DNA of 64,000 bases from Allacma fusca (GCA_947179485.1 OX359249.1:52277402-52341401), one strand, 5' to 3'; counted from the first letter of the stretch, positions 11,001-21,253 are shown. A program made the numbers and translations. Notes: a model not told the origin generated them from the letters alone.

Positions 11001-14000
11001 ATTAAAAAAAAAATTTAAAAAAGTTAAAATTTCCCTACTTGTCTTCTAATAACTTCTTAATGTACCTCAGCAGTATTAACAATTCGATGCTTCATGCGAA
11101 ACCACTAATTTTGAAGAAATTATAAGGCATATTATAAATTTCGAAACAAATTTTCTTGGGTCAGGTTTAGAAAACTACAGTATTAGAATTCATTCAAATA
11201 TTTTAAATTTTCCCGATATTTTAAAATTCAGGAAATATGGTTCCAACGGTGGCACCCCTGAGAAAAAGCCCATACTTATTCCAACTTTTACTATTACCAT
11301 ATTCGTCAATTCCGAGCGTGATAGGTGTTGCCCCGGATAGACCCACCAAGGGATATACTTTCCTATCTGGTAGACGGCACCAACTACATATCTGGTATGA
11401 ATACACTGGTTCACACTACATCAAGACCCGTTTCTACTACCAGGAAAAATACCTGGTACATTACAATTATACCAGACACTTACTGAACCAGGAATATAGT
11501 TGGTATTAATTTTTTTGAAACTGGTGTTGAATATGAGGATTCCCGTAAAAGAAACCAGGTATATTTTCACTACACCGAGAATATACTTGGTATTAATTTT
11601 TTTGAAACTGGTGCTGACTAATCATTCCCGTAAGGGAAACCAGGTATATTTTCACTCCACCGAGAATATAGTTGGTACTACTTGAAGAAAAACTGGTGCT
11701 GACAATGAGGAATCACGTAACTTCCACCAAGTATAAAACTGCTAGTAACAGTGAGGATTGACAAGAAAACATGGCTTCCAAGGGTAGCTATGTAGGCCAA
11801 AAATAACCGCAAAGTACATTTCAACCAATAAGATCAATGGAGAAGTACCCAAGCAAAATGGCAGGGGCGTTTCAACATGTAACAATTAAATTTACACAAA
11901 TACTAAGCAAGGGAATCAACATGACCGTAGATGACATATCCGAAAACTTATTCTGCAGTGGCCGTCCCGAAGCCCAAAACACATTCTAAGATAACCTTCC
12001 CCAAAAAAGTAATTCGGCGTACTTGGCACGTAGTGCCAAGTTAATAGATAATTTGTCGTGTGAACCCACAACTTGTTAATTCTTGCAAAGAGCTACCACG
12101 TGTGCCCTCTGCTTCTTCCATAAATTCTTCCTATATAACCTATTTCTTCCACAGATTAAATTCCTCGTCGAGAACATACTCTATCATCTACCCTATTATT
12201 CCATTACATTAAGATATCACCCTCCAAGGGTCTGTTTCGTGTTGGTGGTCGTTTCGGACAGTGAGGGTTAGGTTAGTTCGATTGGAAAGGAGCGCTGGCA
12301 CTGCGATGGCCCCGAAGGGGCCATCGTGGTGACAATAGCGCGCCTTTCCACTCGAACTAACCTAACCTGAACGTCCGAAACGACGGGTTAGGTTTCCAAT
12401 TCGACAAATTCTGATTCACCCGAAAAGTATTTTGTCCAATTAATGCCATGTTTGTTTCACAAAAACACAAAAAATACTACCAGTTATGTTCTCGTTGGAG
12501 TCAGAATATACTTGGTGGTACTTACTTCATTTCTTATTGTTAATATCAGTTTACCTTTAATTGATACCAAGTATGTTCTCGGTAGAGTGAAAATATACCT
12601 GGTTTCTTTTACGGGAATCCTCATAGTCAACACCAGTTTCGAAAAAATTAATACCAACTATATTCTCGGTGTAGTGAAAATATACCTGGTTTCTCTTACG
12701 GGAATGATCACAGCCAGTACCAATTCCAGAAAAATTAATACCAAGTATATTCCTGGTACTTCTTCCTTTCGCCCAAAACCGCGCCCCAAACCAAAGGACC
12801 AATCTTTCTGACGTGCCCTTTAACATTGACATTTTGTGGTTCAGTAAATGACTGGTATAATCGATTGATACCATGGTATATACCTAATACAAATTCCACA
12901 ACTTGTACCAGATATTTTCCTGGTGCGTCCCAGTGGAAATTCCATATAATACACCAGAAAAAATCCCATGTTAAAATCCTATATACTAGATAGGAAAGAC
13001 TAACCGACCCAAGCCACTGGGCAAGTTATGCCCAGTGTGTCTGTGCACATTGGGTTACAGCTGTTGAAAGCAGTATGCAAGGTATGTTCCAAAATGGCAA
13101 TTGATAAAATGAGTTCAAAATAATTTATTTCGAATATTCATTTTTAGCTGAAAATTGAACGAGCGGTTTTTCGGGTCATAGTCAATTCCTAACCTTAATG
13201 GCGTTAATACACGCATTTAGCGTATAGCATTATATTATTGGCAGAAAAAGTAGCAGAGTACTGCGTTATGGAAAACCGTTTGACAAGAAACTTCAACTTT
13301 TTGAAGGAGGGGTACGCGAAACTTGTAAGTCTCCATGTGATGTAAATGCCATTTTAAATTTCTAGTTTTGAAATTCGGGACAAATTTACTTCGCGCCAAT
13401 TTTTTAAAAAAACTATGAAGGATTTTTAGGTGGCAGGTGTGACCTAAAGTAGTATTCAGGGTATCAGCAAACTAGTTCTGGTGGAATTTTGAAAATCTGG
13501 ACGGGGCAACAAAAAATGTTTACTTGTAAGTCGACAAAAATTTCACTTATATTTACTAAAATGTGCATTCATATGGTGCAATGACAACAGAACTTTGTTC
13601 AAAATTCTCCGAGGTAGGAGTTCCCACTTGCGCTTGCGAACAATTATTGCCCTTATCATAAATAGTTATTGATGTAATTCAAGTGAGTTTGTTTTTTGAG
13701 AACGGCCATTCCCATAGTGAAACATTTTTGTGGAATATGTACATAGAATGTACATATATACAGTGTAAATAGTGTGGGTAATATTGAGGTCAAATATGAA
13801 TAGTCTACAGCCAACCAATCCCAAATTATTTAAAAAACAATTTGGGACTAGTTGAGCTGCGACACGGTCCCAAGGAATGGTGAGTGATAGTGCTTTGTAT
13901 TTACATCTAAGGCGCTGCCCGTGTATTACGTGGGCAGCAACTTCCTTTCGTCTACAGCAGCTACCCCTCCCCACGAGTGTACTAATGCGGGGTAAATGGT

Positions 14001-14998
14001 CCCTTTGTACCGCCAAAGTTTTCCACCTGGGTCCTACTGATTTATTTTTATACAAATCCTTCCGAGTTTTAACAGGGTTAATGTCATACTTCGGAACGTA
14101 AAATGTGCACAACGTCTTACATATGTATGTATATAAATTATCCGCTTCGGATTTGCTCCGATGTGACTGCTGGCAGACGCAAAAAACGCTTTTTCAAAAT
14201 TTTACAGTACATTGTTTATGCTTCTCTTGAGTTTAGGGTTTAAAAAAAGCGTTTTTTTCGTCTGCCGGCAGTCAAAATAAATTCCAAAATTTCAAAAATG
14301 TGCATGTGATTTTTTGAAAAAAAATTCAATTTTGATTCTACGATGCGAAAAAAAATCATGAGTGTAGTAGTTAGTTGTGCAATATATTTGAGAGCCCATT
14401 TTTTAATATTCAAATTGGTAAGGTTGTAATAAATTATAGCATTTTTCGGGTTTTTGACCGTCATATCGGGATTTCGATGAAAAAAATTTCTTGGAATTTT
14501 GTTCATCTAATTCTGCATATGATGGGTCCCTATAAAAGTTTTTCAAAAAATAGATTTTCGCGGTGGCAGTTTTCAAAAAAACAGACTCAAGTATTTTGTA
14601 TATAATTATTATTTTCGTTACACCTGTTTGGTTTTTGAAGCTTTAATTGTGCGATTATTCTGCCAAAATTATTCTACAAAAATTATTGTTGCATTCAAAT
14701 TATTATTAAAATTAATATCCGGACATCCCACCCGTCTCGGCGGATGGCCTGATTGCTAGTTATTATGTCTTTGTGTGCTGATCCTTAGGCCTCGTTGTGT
14801 CTCGAGCTGAATGGTGAATTGAAGCTTGCTCTACGTTGCTGTCACTCCTCACGAGACGAGGCCATTGTAGACCACCACCACCACAACAAGGCATCTCCGT
14901 CATCCACTTATGTACCGGTAGTGGCGGATCCTGGCGGCAGTCAGCACCAGATGCCCATGTTTGAGATGAGGAAGTCTTCGTTCGAGTTCTCGTCCTGA
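4836..14998 (+). CDS. Kainate-type ionotropic glutamate receptor subunit, 5' partial, 13 exons
   Basis: A glutamate-gated cation channel subunit of the plasma membrane. The spliced exons give 741 residues plus a stop. In order they are the second half of the amino-terminal domain (exons A-E, about 250 residues), ligand-binding segment S1 (F-G), the first membrane helix (H-I), the pore loop (I-J), the M3 helix with SYTANLAAF (J), ligand-binding segment S2 (J-L), the last membrane helix (L) and a cytoplasmic tail (L-M). Glutamate-contact residues can be placed: Thr and Arg in MTINSARE, Ser/Thr in the GST of S2, and Glu in LIESP. The roughly 200 N-terminal residues and the signal peptide are missing and should lie 5' of the window. 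All introns are GT-AG and the phases agree. The strings [12 protein letters not shown] and [12 protein letters not shown] match the arthropod kainate-like clade. The exact paralogue is not determined. Confidence 0.95.
5095..5148 (+). CDS. Receptor exon B, amino-terminal domain
   Basis: An 18-codon exon reading [18 protein letters not shown], the family's conserved YHYxFTTLD segment. The acceptor TTTAG ends at 5094 and the donor GTAAGT starts at 5149. Both ends are in phase 0. Confidence 0.92.
5220..5369 (+). CDS. Receptor exon C, amino-terminal domain
   Basis: Fifty codons, from [20 protein letters not shown] to KSNPKMVLQ. The VNITAFRL phrase matches the GVNxTGFRL block of kainate receptors. 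The acceptor ATGCAG ends at 5219, the donor GTAAGT starts at 5370, and both ends are in phase 0. Confidence 0.95.
5437..5589 (+). CDS. Receptor exon D, amino-terminal domain
   Basis: Fifty-one codons including [13 protein letters not shown] and [14 protein letters not shown], the family's AALxYDAV and W..G..L.NYIN blocks. The acceptor GGATAG ends at 5436 and the donor GTAAGT starts at 5590. Confidence 0.92.
5684..5887 (+). CDS. Receptor exon E, end of amino-terminal domain and linker
   Basis: Encodes [15 protein letters not shown], the conserved GLTGxIxFxxxGxR closing strand of the amino-terminal domain, then the linker ending LRVTTVL that leads into the ligand-binding domain. The acceptor TTCCAG ends at 5683 and the donor GTAAGT starts at 5888. 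Confidence 0.93.
5943..6158 (+). CDS. Receptor exon F, ligand-binding segment S1
   Basis: Seventy-two codons reading [22 protein letters not shown] and GKYGVEDP through [11 protein letters not shown]. These are the hallmark S1 blocks ([13 protein letters not shown], GxYG, WNGMVxEL). The acceptor CAAAG ends at 5942 after a 55-nt intron; the donor GTAAGT starts at 6159. Confidence 0.97.
6432..6536 (+). CDS. Receptor exon G, S1 glutamate-binding strand
   Basis: Thirty-five codons, [21 protein letters not shown] and onward to [11 protein letters not shown]. Thr and Arg of MTINSARE align with glutamate-contact residues. The usual Pro before Leu-Thr is replaced here by Ser-Met. The acceptor TTTAG ends at 6431 and the donor GTAGCT starts at 6537. 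Confidence 0.95.
6601..6676 (+). CDS. Receptor exon H, entry to first membrane helix
   Basis: Encodes [20 protein letters not shown] and WAYVA, the FSFLNPLxxxIW motif before the first membrane helix. It ends within a Gly codon split with the next exon. The acceptor TTGCAG ends at 6600 and the donor GTATCT starts at 6677. Confidence 0.95.
6832..7013 (+). CDS. Receptor exon I, first membrane helix and pore loop
   Basis: Completes the split Gly, then gives the hydrophobic helix [20 protein letters not shown], a Cys-containing loop, NSVWFITG, and the pore-loop segment [12 protein letters not shown]. The residue aligning with the Q/R editing site is Arg (CGA, 6987-6989). The acceptor TGTAG ends at 6831 and the donor GTGAGT starts at 7014. 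Confidence 0.95.
7084..7281 (+). CDS. Receptor exon J, M3 gate helix and start of S2
   Basis: Encodes [20 protein letters not shown], then [12 protein letters not shown], the near-invariant gate motif of ionotropic glutamate receptors. It continues with [10 protein letters not shown] and [14 protein letters not shown], where the GST supplies ligand contacts. The acceptor GGCAG ends at 7083 and the donor GTAAGT starts at 7282. Confidence 0.97.
7637..7859 (+). CDS. Receptor exon K, ligand-binding segment S2
   Basis: Encodes [40 protein letters not shown] and [11 protein letters not shown]. The Glu in LIESP aligns with the glutamate amino-group contact, and the two conserved S2 Cys positions can be placed (one here, one in exon L). 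It ends in a Gly codon split with exon L. The acceptor CACAG ends at 7636 and the donor GTATTT starts at 7860. Confidence 0.96.
7936..8198 (+). CDS. Receptor exon L, end of S2 and last membrane helix
   Basis: Encodes [33 protein letters not shown], then the membrane helix [20 protein letters not shown] and the start of the cytoplasmic tail [11 protein letters not shown]. The acceptor TGCAG ends at 7935. The donor GTGAGC starts at 8199 and opens the Helitron-filled intron. Confidence 0.95.
8371..8562. repeat. Inverted repeat (hairpin) inside the Helitron
   Basis: Arms of roughly 55 bp built on CAACTGTTTGATTTATAAAG and its inverse surround an AT-rich centre. A similar phrase occurs near 14610. 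Confidence 0.7.
8986..10447. mobile_element. Insertion in the left arm of the foldback element
   Basis: Comparison with the intact right arm shows that sequence after GGAGACTT and before ACAAGTTT is extra here. Its ends are arrays of GACTAGACTTGGACT-like motifs (about 9000-9150 and 10270-10430), the same plan as the motif-array elements elsewhere in the window. No clear 8-bp duplication was found. Confidence 0.6.
12228..12388. repeat. Central GC-rich palindrome of the foldback element
   Basis: GGTTAGGTTAGTTCGA and its inverse flank GATGGCCCCGAAGGGGCCATC, a 9-bp stem with a 3-nt loop at 12305-12325. The GC content stands out from the surroundings. Confidence 0.8.
13685..14588. mobile_element. 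MITE family B, copy 1
   Basis: The ends are GAGTTTGTTTTTTGAG and an inverse ending CAAAAAAACAGACTC, flanked by aagt on both sides (13681-13684 and 14589-14592). An inner hairpin on GACTGC(T/C)GGCAG lies at 14166-14276. The - strand open frame within it (13666-14112) has no similarity I recognise and is probably chance. Confidence 0.75.
14789..14998 (+). CDS. Receptor terminal exon M, cytoplasmic tail
   Basis: Sixty-nine codons and TGA. It starts [20 protein letters not shown], matching the kainate-type tail after M4 (xxELRFALxC). It then has a His/Asn run DHHHHNK and ends KSSFEFSS. The acceptor CTTAG ends at 14788. Phase 0 fits exon L across the 6.6-kb intron. Confidence 0.9.
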   Translation, partial: ASLCLELNGELKLALRCCHSSRDEAIVDHHHHNKASPSSTYVPVVADPGGSQHQMPMFEMRKSSFEFSS

Positions 14999-15035
14999 GT
15001 CCACTTAAACCGCTGTCCTTTGTGTTTTACGTGCG

Positions 15036-15041
15036 AATAAA
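15036..15041 (+). promoter_or_regulatory. Poly(A) signal of the receptor gene
   Basis: AATAAA lies 38 nt after the stop codon, implying a very short 3' untranslated region ending near 15055-15065. Confidence 0.75.
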
Positions 15042-15044
15042 GTT

Positions 15045-15266
15045 TCATTCCGTGTTGTGTTTACAGTTACACGACACATTCTTTATTCTGTGCCCATCTC
15101 CATCAATTCTCATTTGCTTGTTGATCGGTTGGGTGCTGGGAATACCCGTGTCATTCGCAGAGTGATCAATCAAACTTGCAAGGTGGTCCAAGTTGGCACT
15201 GCTCACAGCTAGATCCCATATCGTTTTGACAGCATCATCTTGCTCCCGCTTCTCTGGGCGAGGCCA
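15045..15266 (-). other. Open frame on the antisense strand next to the receptor 3' end
   Basis: On the - strand about 73 codons are open, ending in TGA at 15045-15047. They include KTIWDLAVSSANLDH, LIDHSANDTG and INKQMRIDGDG. The frame is preceded by an in-frame TAA with no upstream ATG and no obvious splice acceptor. It reads like protein but I do not recognise it. It could be a decayed exon or chance. Confidence 0.25.
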
Positions 15267-15968
15267 TTATTTAAACTATAATCTATCGATTTTCAATATT
15301 TATTCTGCCAACAACTTCATCTGATCCAACGAGGTATCCTGTGGGAGAACTTAATGCTTTCGCCTGCCCGCCCCACCACTGCCTATGCCTATATGTGAGA
15401 GAAGCAATTACCTCTTTCATTCTCTCGCATCCACAGAGCTATTCCACACGCACACACAATGTAAAGAACAGATTGTAACCTGGTAGCCCGTTTCAGGACT
15501 ACTGGGAGACTCCTACTTTTGAGACTATAGAAGGAGTTAAGGAGTGCATTAGACTTCAGCAACAATGCTTGTCATTTGTTAAGTACAGCCCGAGTATCTG
15601 TGCACAGTAGAGTATAGGTATGGGCTAGACGTCTTGAAATGACTAATGTTTTACATTGTTAGTGTTTTTCAGTTTAAGGTAATTTTTTTAAATATTTAAA
15701 AAAGAAAACATTTTTTATTTAAATTGGTCAATTCAAGCCCACACCTTTACGCTCTACTGTGCATCTATCACGGAATGTACCTTTACGGTCCCTTGGCACT
15801 TTGCAGTCCACCGCCGAAGCTAAAATTTCAGCGTCGAGTTGTCCGACCGTTCATATTCGTGGCAACTGCCCAAGCGCTTTAATGTTAGCATCCCCGTCCT
15901 GCCTAATATCGTCTAGTGGGTGAGAAAAGAGTACATAAGCCACAATCCGCAAGTTCCTGTGCGAAGAG

Positions 15969-16133
15969 ATGGAAAACCGAGTGCGTAAATTGTCGGAGCT
16001 TGTTAGTGATGTGGGCAAACTTTTCCTTGCTCGGCAATCTCAATTATCATGTGAAGCTTCACACGACGAACAAGGACAAACTAATGACTTGTTAGCTTTT
16101 ATTCGCCTTAACCACTCTTCTACTCCTAACTGA
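15969..16133 (+). CDS. Candidate short protein, unrecognised
   Basis: ATG to TGA, 54 residues: a charged, heptad-like N-terminal part (ENRVRKLSELVSDVGKLFLA) and a polar C-terminus. The frame is open for ten further codons upstream, back to a TAA, so it could also be part of an exon. Nothing nearby identifies it. Low confidence. Confidence 0.25.
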   Translation: MENRVRKLSELVSDVGKLFLARQSQLSCEASHDEQGQTNDLLAFIRLNHSSTPN

Positions 16134-18315
16134 TTGCGAGTCTTCCGCGATTACAGAGAGTTCTTCCAGTAACGTGCCGACAGCATTTGGAGATGGGGAG
16201 ATGCAGAACAGGACGGAAAACGTGGTGAGAAGAAGAGTTAGAAAGTCACTCTTTTATTCTCCTCACCAGATAAGCCTCCCTTTCATCTTGCTAGGATGGA
16301 AGAAACCCAGTCTTCTCATAACACATCAAATTGGGTGCGAAAATAAAGACAGGCATACTTTTATGGCGGACATTCATCTTTTATATATGCAAGGCTTTTG
16401 AGCCGAGCCGAGATCGATGGATTTTCGCTTTTCAATTTCCTCCGAACCGGAACAGAGACATCCCATGCCCGTCCGAATTAAGCCCATCATATGAGAACAA
16501 GCTTTTGCATATCTTACCCTCGTTTTCTTTTTGAAAATTAAATGTAACTATTTTATTGAAATGTTATTGAAATTTTTTTTTTTTAAATTATGAAAAATTT
16601 ACTGGTACTCAAAATGTCCACGTGGGGGAATATGGAAAGTGATGAATTGATTTTTTATTAATCTTACACAAGGCGATGCTTGGAATTCACCTTGTTGAAC
16701 TGATCCCTTGCTGAAAGGGCTACTTTGGAATGGTTGGGACGATTGACGTGTGTGTGGTGAATGGAGCTACCTCGGGTGACAAAGAAGGGCAGAGAGACAC
16801 AGTATGGCTGCCCCGCACTCGCTGAAAATAAATAAAAATGAACAATAAATCTGTCATTTGTTTACATTGAGACGACTTTTATTTGCGAGGCTCTTCGCAG
16901 ATCAGCCTTGACAAAGCGCTCGCTCCGAGTGAATTCTGGAGCAAATGATTCGCTCATTCCGCCTTGCTCCTTTCCTCTTGCTTGTTTATTACACATTCAT
17001 ATCTCGTGGAGATGGAAGGAGCTAGATTTTTCTTTTATCTTGCAAACTTCCTGCGGCTATCCCATCTCCGTCTTCTTCCAACTTCTCTCTCACTCGCCAA
17101 CTCCAGTCACTCATCTGTATGCACACATCACAACAATGTTTTCCAAACTTTGCCATCACGTCACTTGTGTACGTAATCCAATCTCGCCTTCCTTTTCGGC
17201 TAACGATTAGTCACGCTTCTTAGGCTCGTCATCTCATTCCACTCTAGCCAGACACGAGTTCCCAAAGGACAAGCCGCAATCTCTCCTTCCCTAGGTTCCT
17301 CCAGTGCCTCATTAGCTGTGAACAGAGTCTTGCCTGCCAAGCAGCGCTTTTGTCCCGACAGTGAGCAAGACGTGCGGCAGGTCTCAAGTCGTCCCATTCA
17401 GTTACATCCAGTTTCTTGACACAACACAACGCAACTAGCAGATCCCACTTCCATTCAGTATATAGTACATCCAGATCCTATTTTCATCCTCTCAATTCAT
17501 CTATAAGATATACAAGCACAGTTCCATTCATCTTACAAGAAACTGTTTAGGACGTTCCACCACCAATTACACGCGCATCGATCCACCTACTCGCTTACGT
17601 TTCTATCACAAATGCCCGAGTGTTCCAAGTGATGCTCAGAAACCACTTATTTGCTACTTGATCTCTCTCACAGACACTTCGTGGAATTCTAAAGCCTTAT
17701 TTGAAGCTACCTGTCCTCATTGCCTCTCAAGGCAATTAACAACTTTCTTTTCGAGTCCCACGGGACAGGTGAAAACCTTGTCAACCTTTCTGGCCACCAC
17801 CAATATTCTCACCGTCTTTCTCAATTTTTCGAGTCAAAATTAAAACTTTGCCAAATTTAAGTTGAAAATTTAGGTTGAATTTCCAGACGACATTGACATA
17901 AAAAGAAATGACATTGGGAGGCACTCCAGAAGAAGTGTGGACAAGGGGGACATTGTCCCTCCAATACAAGTCAGGGAGGGACAGGCTATATAACTATCCC
18001 CGCCACTTTTCATGAGTCAAATTAACCTTTTCCTGACTTTTAGCTGTCAAAATTGCAACAAAGCTTCATGTTTTAAAAAAATTCTGTACAAATTGCTGTT
18101 AATTGTACTTTTAAAAAACTTGAAACAATGTATTTCTTCTAAACAAATATGATTACACCATGTTGTAAAACATCTTTTAGCACATACAAGAATTAGTAGA
18201 TAGTACATGCTTTCTTGAGGAGATCAGTTCTTCTAGGTAATTATCAAAGCTATCTTGGTGGCAGAACAGCAGGTTAAATTAATTATTTAATAAAAAGTAT
18301 CCAATCTGCCCGAAG
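16134..18315. other. No gene recognised
   Basis: A less repetitive stretch than most of the window. Pyrimidine-rich tracts around 16960-17560 give open frames without known domains. The segment near 17915-17985 (GGCACTCC...GGAGGGACA) recurs, diverged, at 57654-57722 and may be a repeat fragment. Confidence 0.35.
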
Positions 18316-18868
18316 TAGTGGTCCCGATCTTTCCATTCTGAATCAAAAAAACTCGATTCGATTCAATTCAATTCTGATTCATCATTTTTTGATTCAATTC
18401 AAAACATGAATTGAATCATTTCATTCAATTCACTTCATGAATGAAATCATGCGAAGTGCCTTGAATCGCGATTCACATGATTCACGTGCAACATATTTAG
18501 TTGCACATCCCGCTAAAAAATATGCAACTAGTAACTCCTAGTATTACAGCATTTACTAACGGTCCATTTTAAGTCATAACGGGAAAATTTGTCAGCAGGA
18601 TATGCAACTCGAATTTGCTATCTGTAATGTTATTGACAATTTTAGTGAGTGTTACTGCTTGACTTATATTCTTCGGATGTTTTATGTTACCAAATTTCAC
18701 AGTCTGAATAATTTGAATCATCATTCGATTCAATTCAGCAAGCAAAAATGGATCAAATGGAACTTTGTGATTCGTGAATTGAATCGAATCATTGTATTTC
18801 ATTCAATTCATAAGTTGAATTGAATCAAAACGAATTTTTTGAATTGAATTAAAAGATTGTAACCATTA
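18316..18868. mobile_element. Probable hAT-like element, GATTCAATTC array type
   Basis: The left end TAGTGGTCCCGATCTTT and the right end read inversely TAATGGTTACAATCTTT agree at 13 of 17 positions. Just inside each end are arrays of GATTCAATTC/GAATTGAATC (18350-18480 and 18715-18850) around a non-repetitive centre. No matching 8-bp flanks were found, so the insertion call rests on ends and layout. Confidence 0.6.
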
Positions 18869-18929
18869 GAAAAAAGAGCACAAAATCACAGAACCGAGAA
18901 TTTTTGCATGGGTCAATGTGTTCAAAAAC

Positions 18930-19815
18930 CAAGTCCAGCGATGGGATCAATAATTTCACGAAAGGGACCAAAGCTGGGCACATAACCTCAATGTCTGTCT
19001 TGGGAACAGAAAAGTTGTTCCCGTTTCCATTCCGTTCCCACAGTTCGGGTTTGAGTACAAGGCAGAACACAATTCCCAAATTGTACCCGAAATCTTGTGA
19101 ACAAAAGTGCCGCACCCAGACTCGAAATCTTTAAAACTATAGCACCCAAACCTGTTCTTGTTCCCAAAAATTAATTTTGGGTGCACCCAAACCCGTACCC
19201 AAAACCCTGGAACCCGTACCCGAAACGGAAGTTCATATATTCAAGGATAAAAGTTACATACATATTACTTATTATTTCAATTTTTGCTAACAATGGCTAC
19301 ACACAATTGCACTCATTCTGTTTGTTATATTTCATTCTACTTAATAATTAATGGTAATTAATTTTGTAATTTTTAAGTCACCTTACAGCTGCTAAGTACA
19401 ACATACGCATATAATTAATTTTTATTGTCATATTTCATCATTCGACGTGGGATGATCTGTTCAAACAAAGAGAGTTTTCCTCTAAACTACAACGACACAA
19501 AAATAGTAGGTCACAGCACGCCAAAACAAATCAATCATGTAATTATCGTTATGCTCGCAAGATTCCTTTGTACACGGGTACGCATGAACAGAAACGGGTT
19601 TTTGAGCATACCGTTCCCGATCCTGTTGGGTACAGATCCCATTCAGCCTGTATTGCACCCGTTCCCATATGCGTTCCTGTTCCCACATACTATAATTGGA
19701 AAGGTTAGTTCCCAAACCTGTACCCACACTTTTGGAAGAAAACATTTTTCACACATATCATACCCGTTCCTATTCCTGCACCCAAACACCCGGGCGTGAC
19801 CCGTTCCCATGACAG
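18930..19815. repeat. GTTCCC / ACCCGTACCC motif array region
   Basis: Two clusters of GTTCCCGTTCC and AACCCGTACCC-like motifs (about 18985-19220 and 19600-19812) flank an AT-rich centre, the same plan as the motif-array elements elsewhere. The right edge may be near CATGACAGGCACTG. Ends and target duplication were not established. Confidence 0.55.
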
Positions 19816-20008
19816 GCACTGCATGTCCTACATTTATGCATAAATATACGCAGTTTTTTTATGTATGTTCGCACATTTTCCGAATAATTGTATGCAATTT
19901 ATGTAGGCTGCATGTTTCCACTAAAAACGTTTATGATATATGTATGGTATGCATACTGTATGTACGAGTATGTATGTTTAAAAGGCCGGGAGATTTAGGT
20001 GTGTATTA

Positions 20009-20085
20009 GGGTGGCTTGATTTAAATCACTTGATTTTTTTTATATAAATCATTGATTTAAATCAAAATTGACTCTTGAACTTTCA
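20009..20085. repeat. Left end of a hAT-like element, GATTTAAATCA type
   Basis: TAGGGTGGCTTGATTTAAAT, followed by further GATTTAAATCA repeats, looks like one terminus of a motif-array element. No right terminus was seen, so it is probably truncated. Confidence 0.5.
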
Positions 20086-20289
20086 GAATTAGGTATAATG
20101 TAATTTGGCGTCTCAAAACGTTGTAAAATGGACATTTGTGCGTTTTTATGAATTTCGGACATGAGACCAAATTACATTTGGTCATTTTCAGTACAATTTT
20201 GGTACATATGTGGCTTTTGGATTTTCTGGACAACCTGTCACGATGCCATAAAAGTTACGTACAAGCGAGTTTTGAAATATTATATATTA

Positions 20290-20450
20290 CTAGAGCTTCT
20301 GCCGGGGATGCTTGTTTTGTCCCACAGAAGATTCTGTCTCGTTCCAAAATCCAGGGACAAATATTTGTATCTCGATCCCGTCCCGAAATATCACATGGAC
20401 AATACTCATGTCCCAAAATTATCCCATCCCGAAAATAAACCAGAATCTAA
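20290..20450. repeat. GTCCCG motif array fragment
   Basis: Repeats of TCCCG/TGTCCCA after CGGGGATGCTTG. This is probably a remnant of another motif-array element. No right end or duplication was identified. Confidence 0.45.
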
Positions 20451-20499
20451 AAAACATCCCAACATCCAATCTTTCTTAATGAGTACCGTTTTGAAAGTG

Positions 20500-21250
20500 G
20501 CACAATTTAAATGTTAGAATTTTGTGCCGACAGATATCCACATTTGTTTAAACTGATGCAGTATATACAAACCAGAACGAAAATCAGAGAATAGACCGAA
20601 CCATTCCAAGAATTATTTCGCAATGGGTGGAATGATTCCTTGATATCTATTCGAAAATCCGTAAAAGTTTGCTGGTATGTAGTATTTATAAAAAACATTT
20701 TCTAATATAAGAGATTCAGTTAATGTCTTTTGTGACAGCTTGTTATTTTAAAACAAAAAATTTAGTTAAGAATTGGAATATCTATACTTTGCATGTTTAT
20801 ATAAGCTAGCTAACGAAAAAGAATCTGTAACCTTATATGTATATACATATGTTTGTATATGGCCACTAGTGAGGTCCTGATTTCCTCAGAATAAATTTAT
20901 GCAAACGACAATTCAGCTTAGGATAGGTATAGTAAAAATAAGGATTTGTTAGCAGTGATAAAAGCACATTAGTAAGATTTCATTAACTATTATATACTTG
21001 TCAAAGTATGCAGCATAATAAAATTTCAGTATTTCAAACCATAATTTTATACGAGATTCAGTACAATTTTGTAACTACTTAGTATTTAATTTAGATTAAG
21101 TAAATTAAAATTAGCGTGTAAAACTCAGCGACGGCTACACAAAGTCCACGGAGGACTTCCGGAGTAAGTACGGTTGTGTTTGGTGGTTTTTGTTTGCTAG
21201 GCATATATTTTTGTGAGAATGTTTCAGGTTTTGGAAGCGGGGGTATTGGT
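20500..21250. other. No gene recognised
   Basis: AT-rich DNA between the GTCCCG array and the large palindrome. Nothing identifiable was seen. Confidence 0.4.
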
Positions 21251-21253
21251 AAT

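Larger units (their letters stand above)
8796..13527. mobile_element. Long foldback element with nested palindromes
   Basis: The ends ACAAGTAACATTTTGTTGCC and an inverse at 13503-13527 continue as terminal inverted repeats of several hundred bp. The right arm runs from about 12990 to 13527. The left arm resumes at 10448-10860 after an insertion. Further inward, 10853-10884 pairs with about 11277-11330, and 11400-11760 pairs with about 12480-12930. The centre is a GC-rich hairpin. No conserved protein was found. It resembles Foldback-type elements in structure; superfamily not determined. Confidence 0.75.
8234..14759 (+). mobile_element. Non-autonomous Helitron carrying nested elements
   Basis: The 5' end is A|TCCTATATACTGATTTGG. 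The 3' end is a GC-rich hairpin (CCGTCTCGGCGGATGG region, 14731-14747) followed eight bases later by CTAG|T. These are the known Helitron hallmarks: 5' TC, 3' hairpin plus CTRR, and insertion between A and T without target duplication. The same two ends delimit a 510-bp copy at 30644-31153. No Rep or helicase reading frame is present. The interior holds a hairpin, a foldback element and a MITE, apparently later insertions. Confidence 0.8.
8199..14788 (+). other. Last intron of the receptor gene, expanded by transposons
   Basis: Of its 6590 nt, 6526 belong to the Helitron at 8234-14759. Only 35 nt before and 29 nt after it are native. The other introns in the gene are 55-355 nt. Confidence 0.85.

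Noticed and set aside
13666..14112. 148-codon open frame on the - strand
   Set aside because: It lies inside MITE family B copy 1 and shows no protein similarity I recognise. Its frame is not evidently kept in the other copies.
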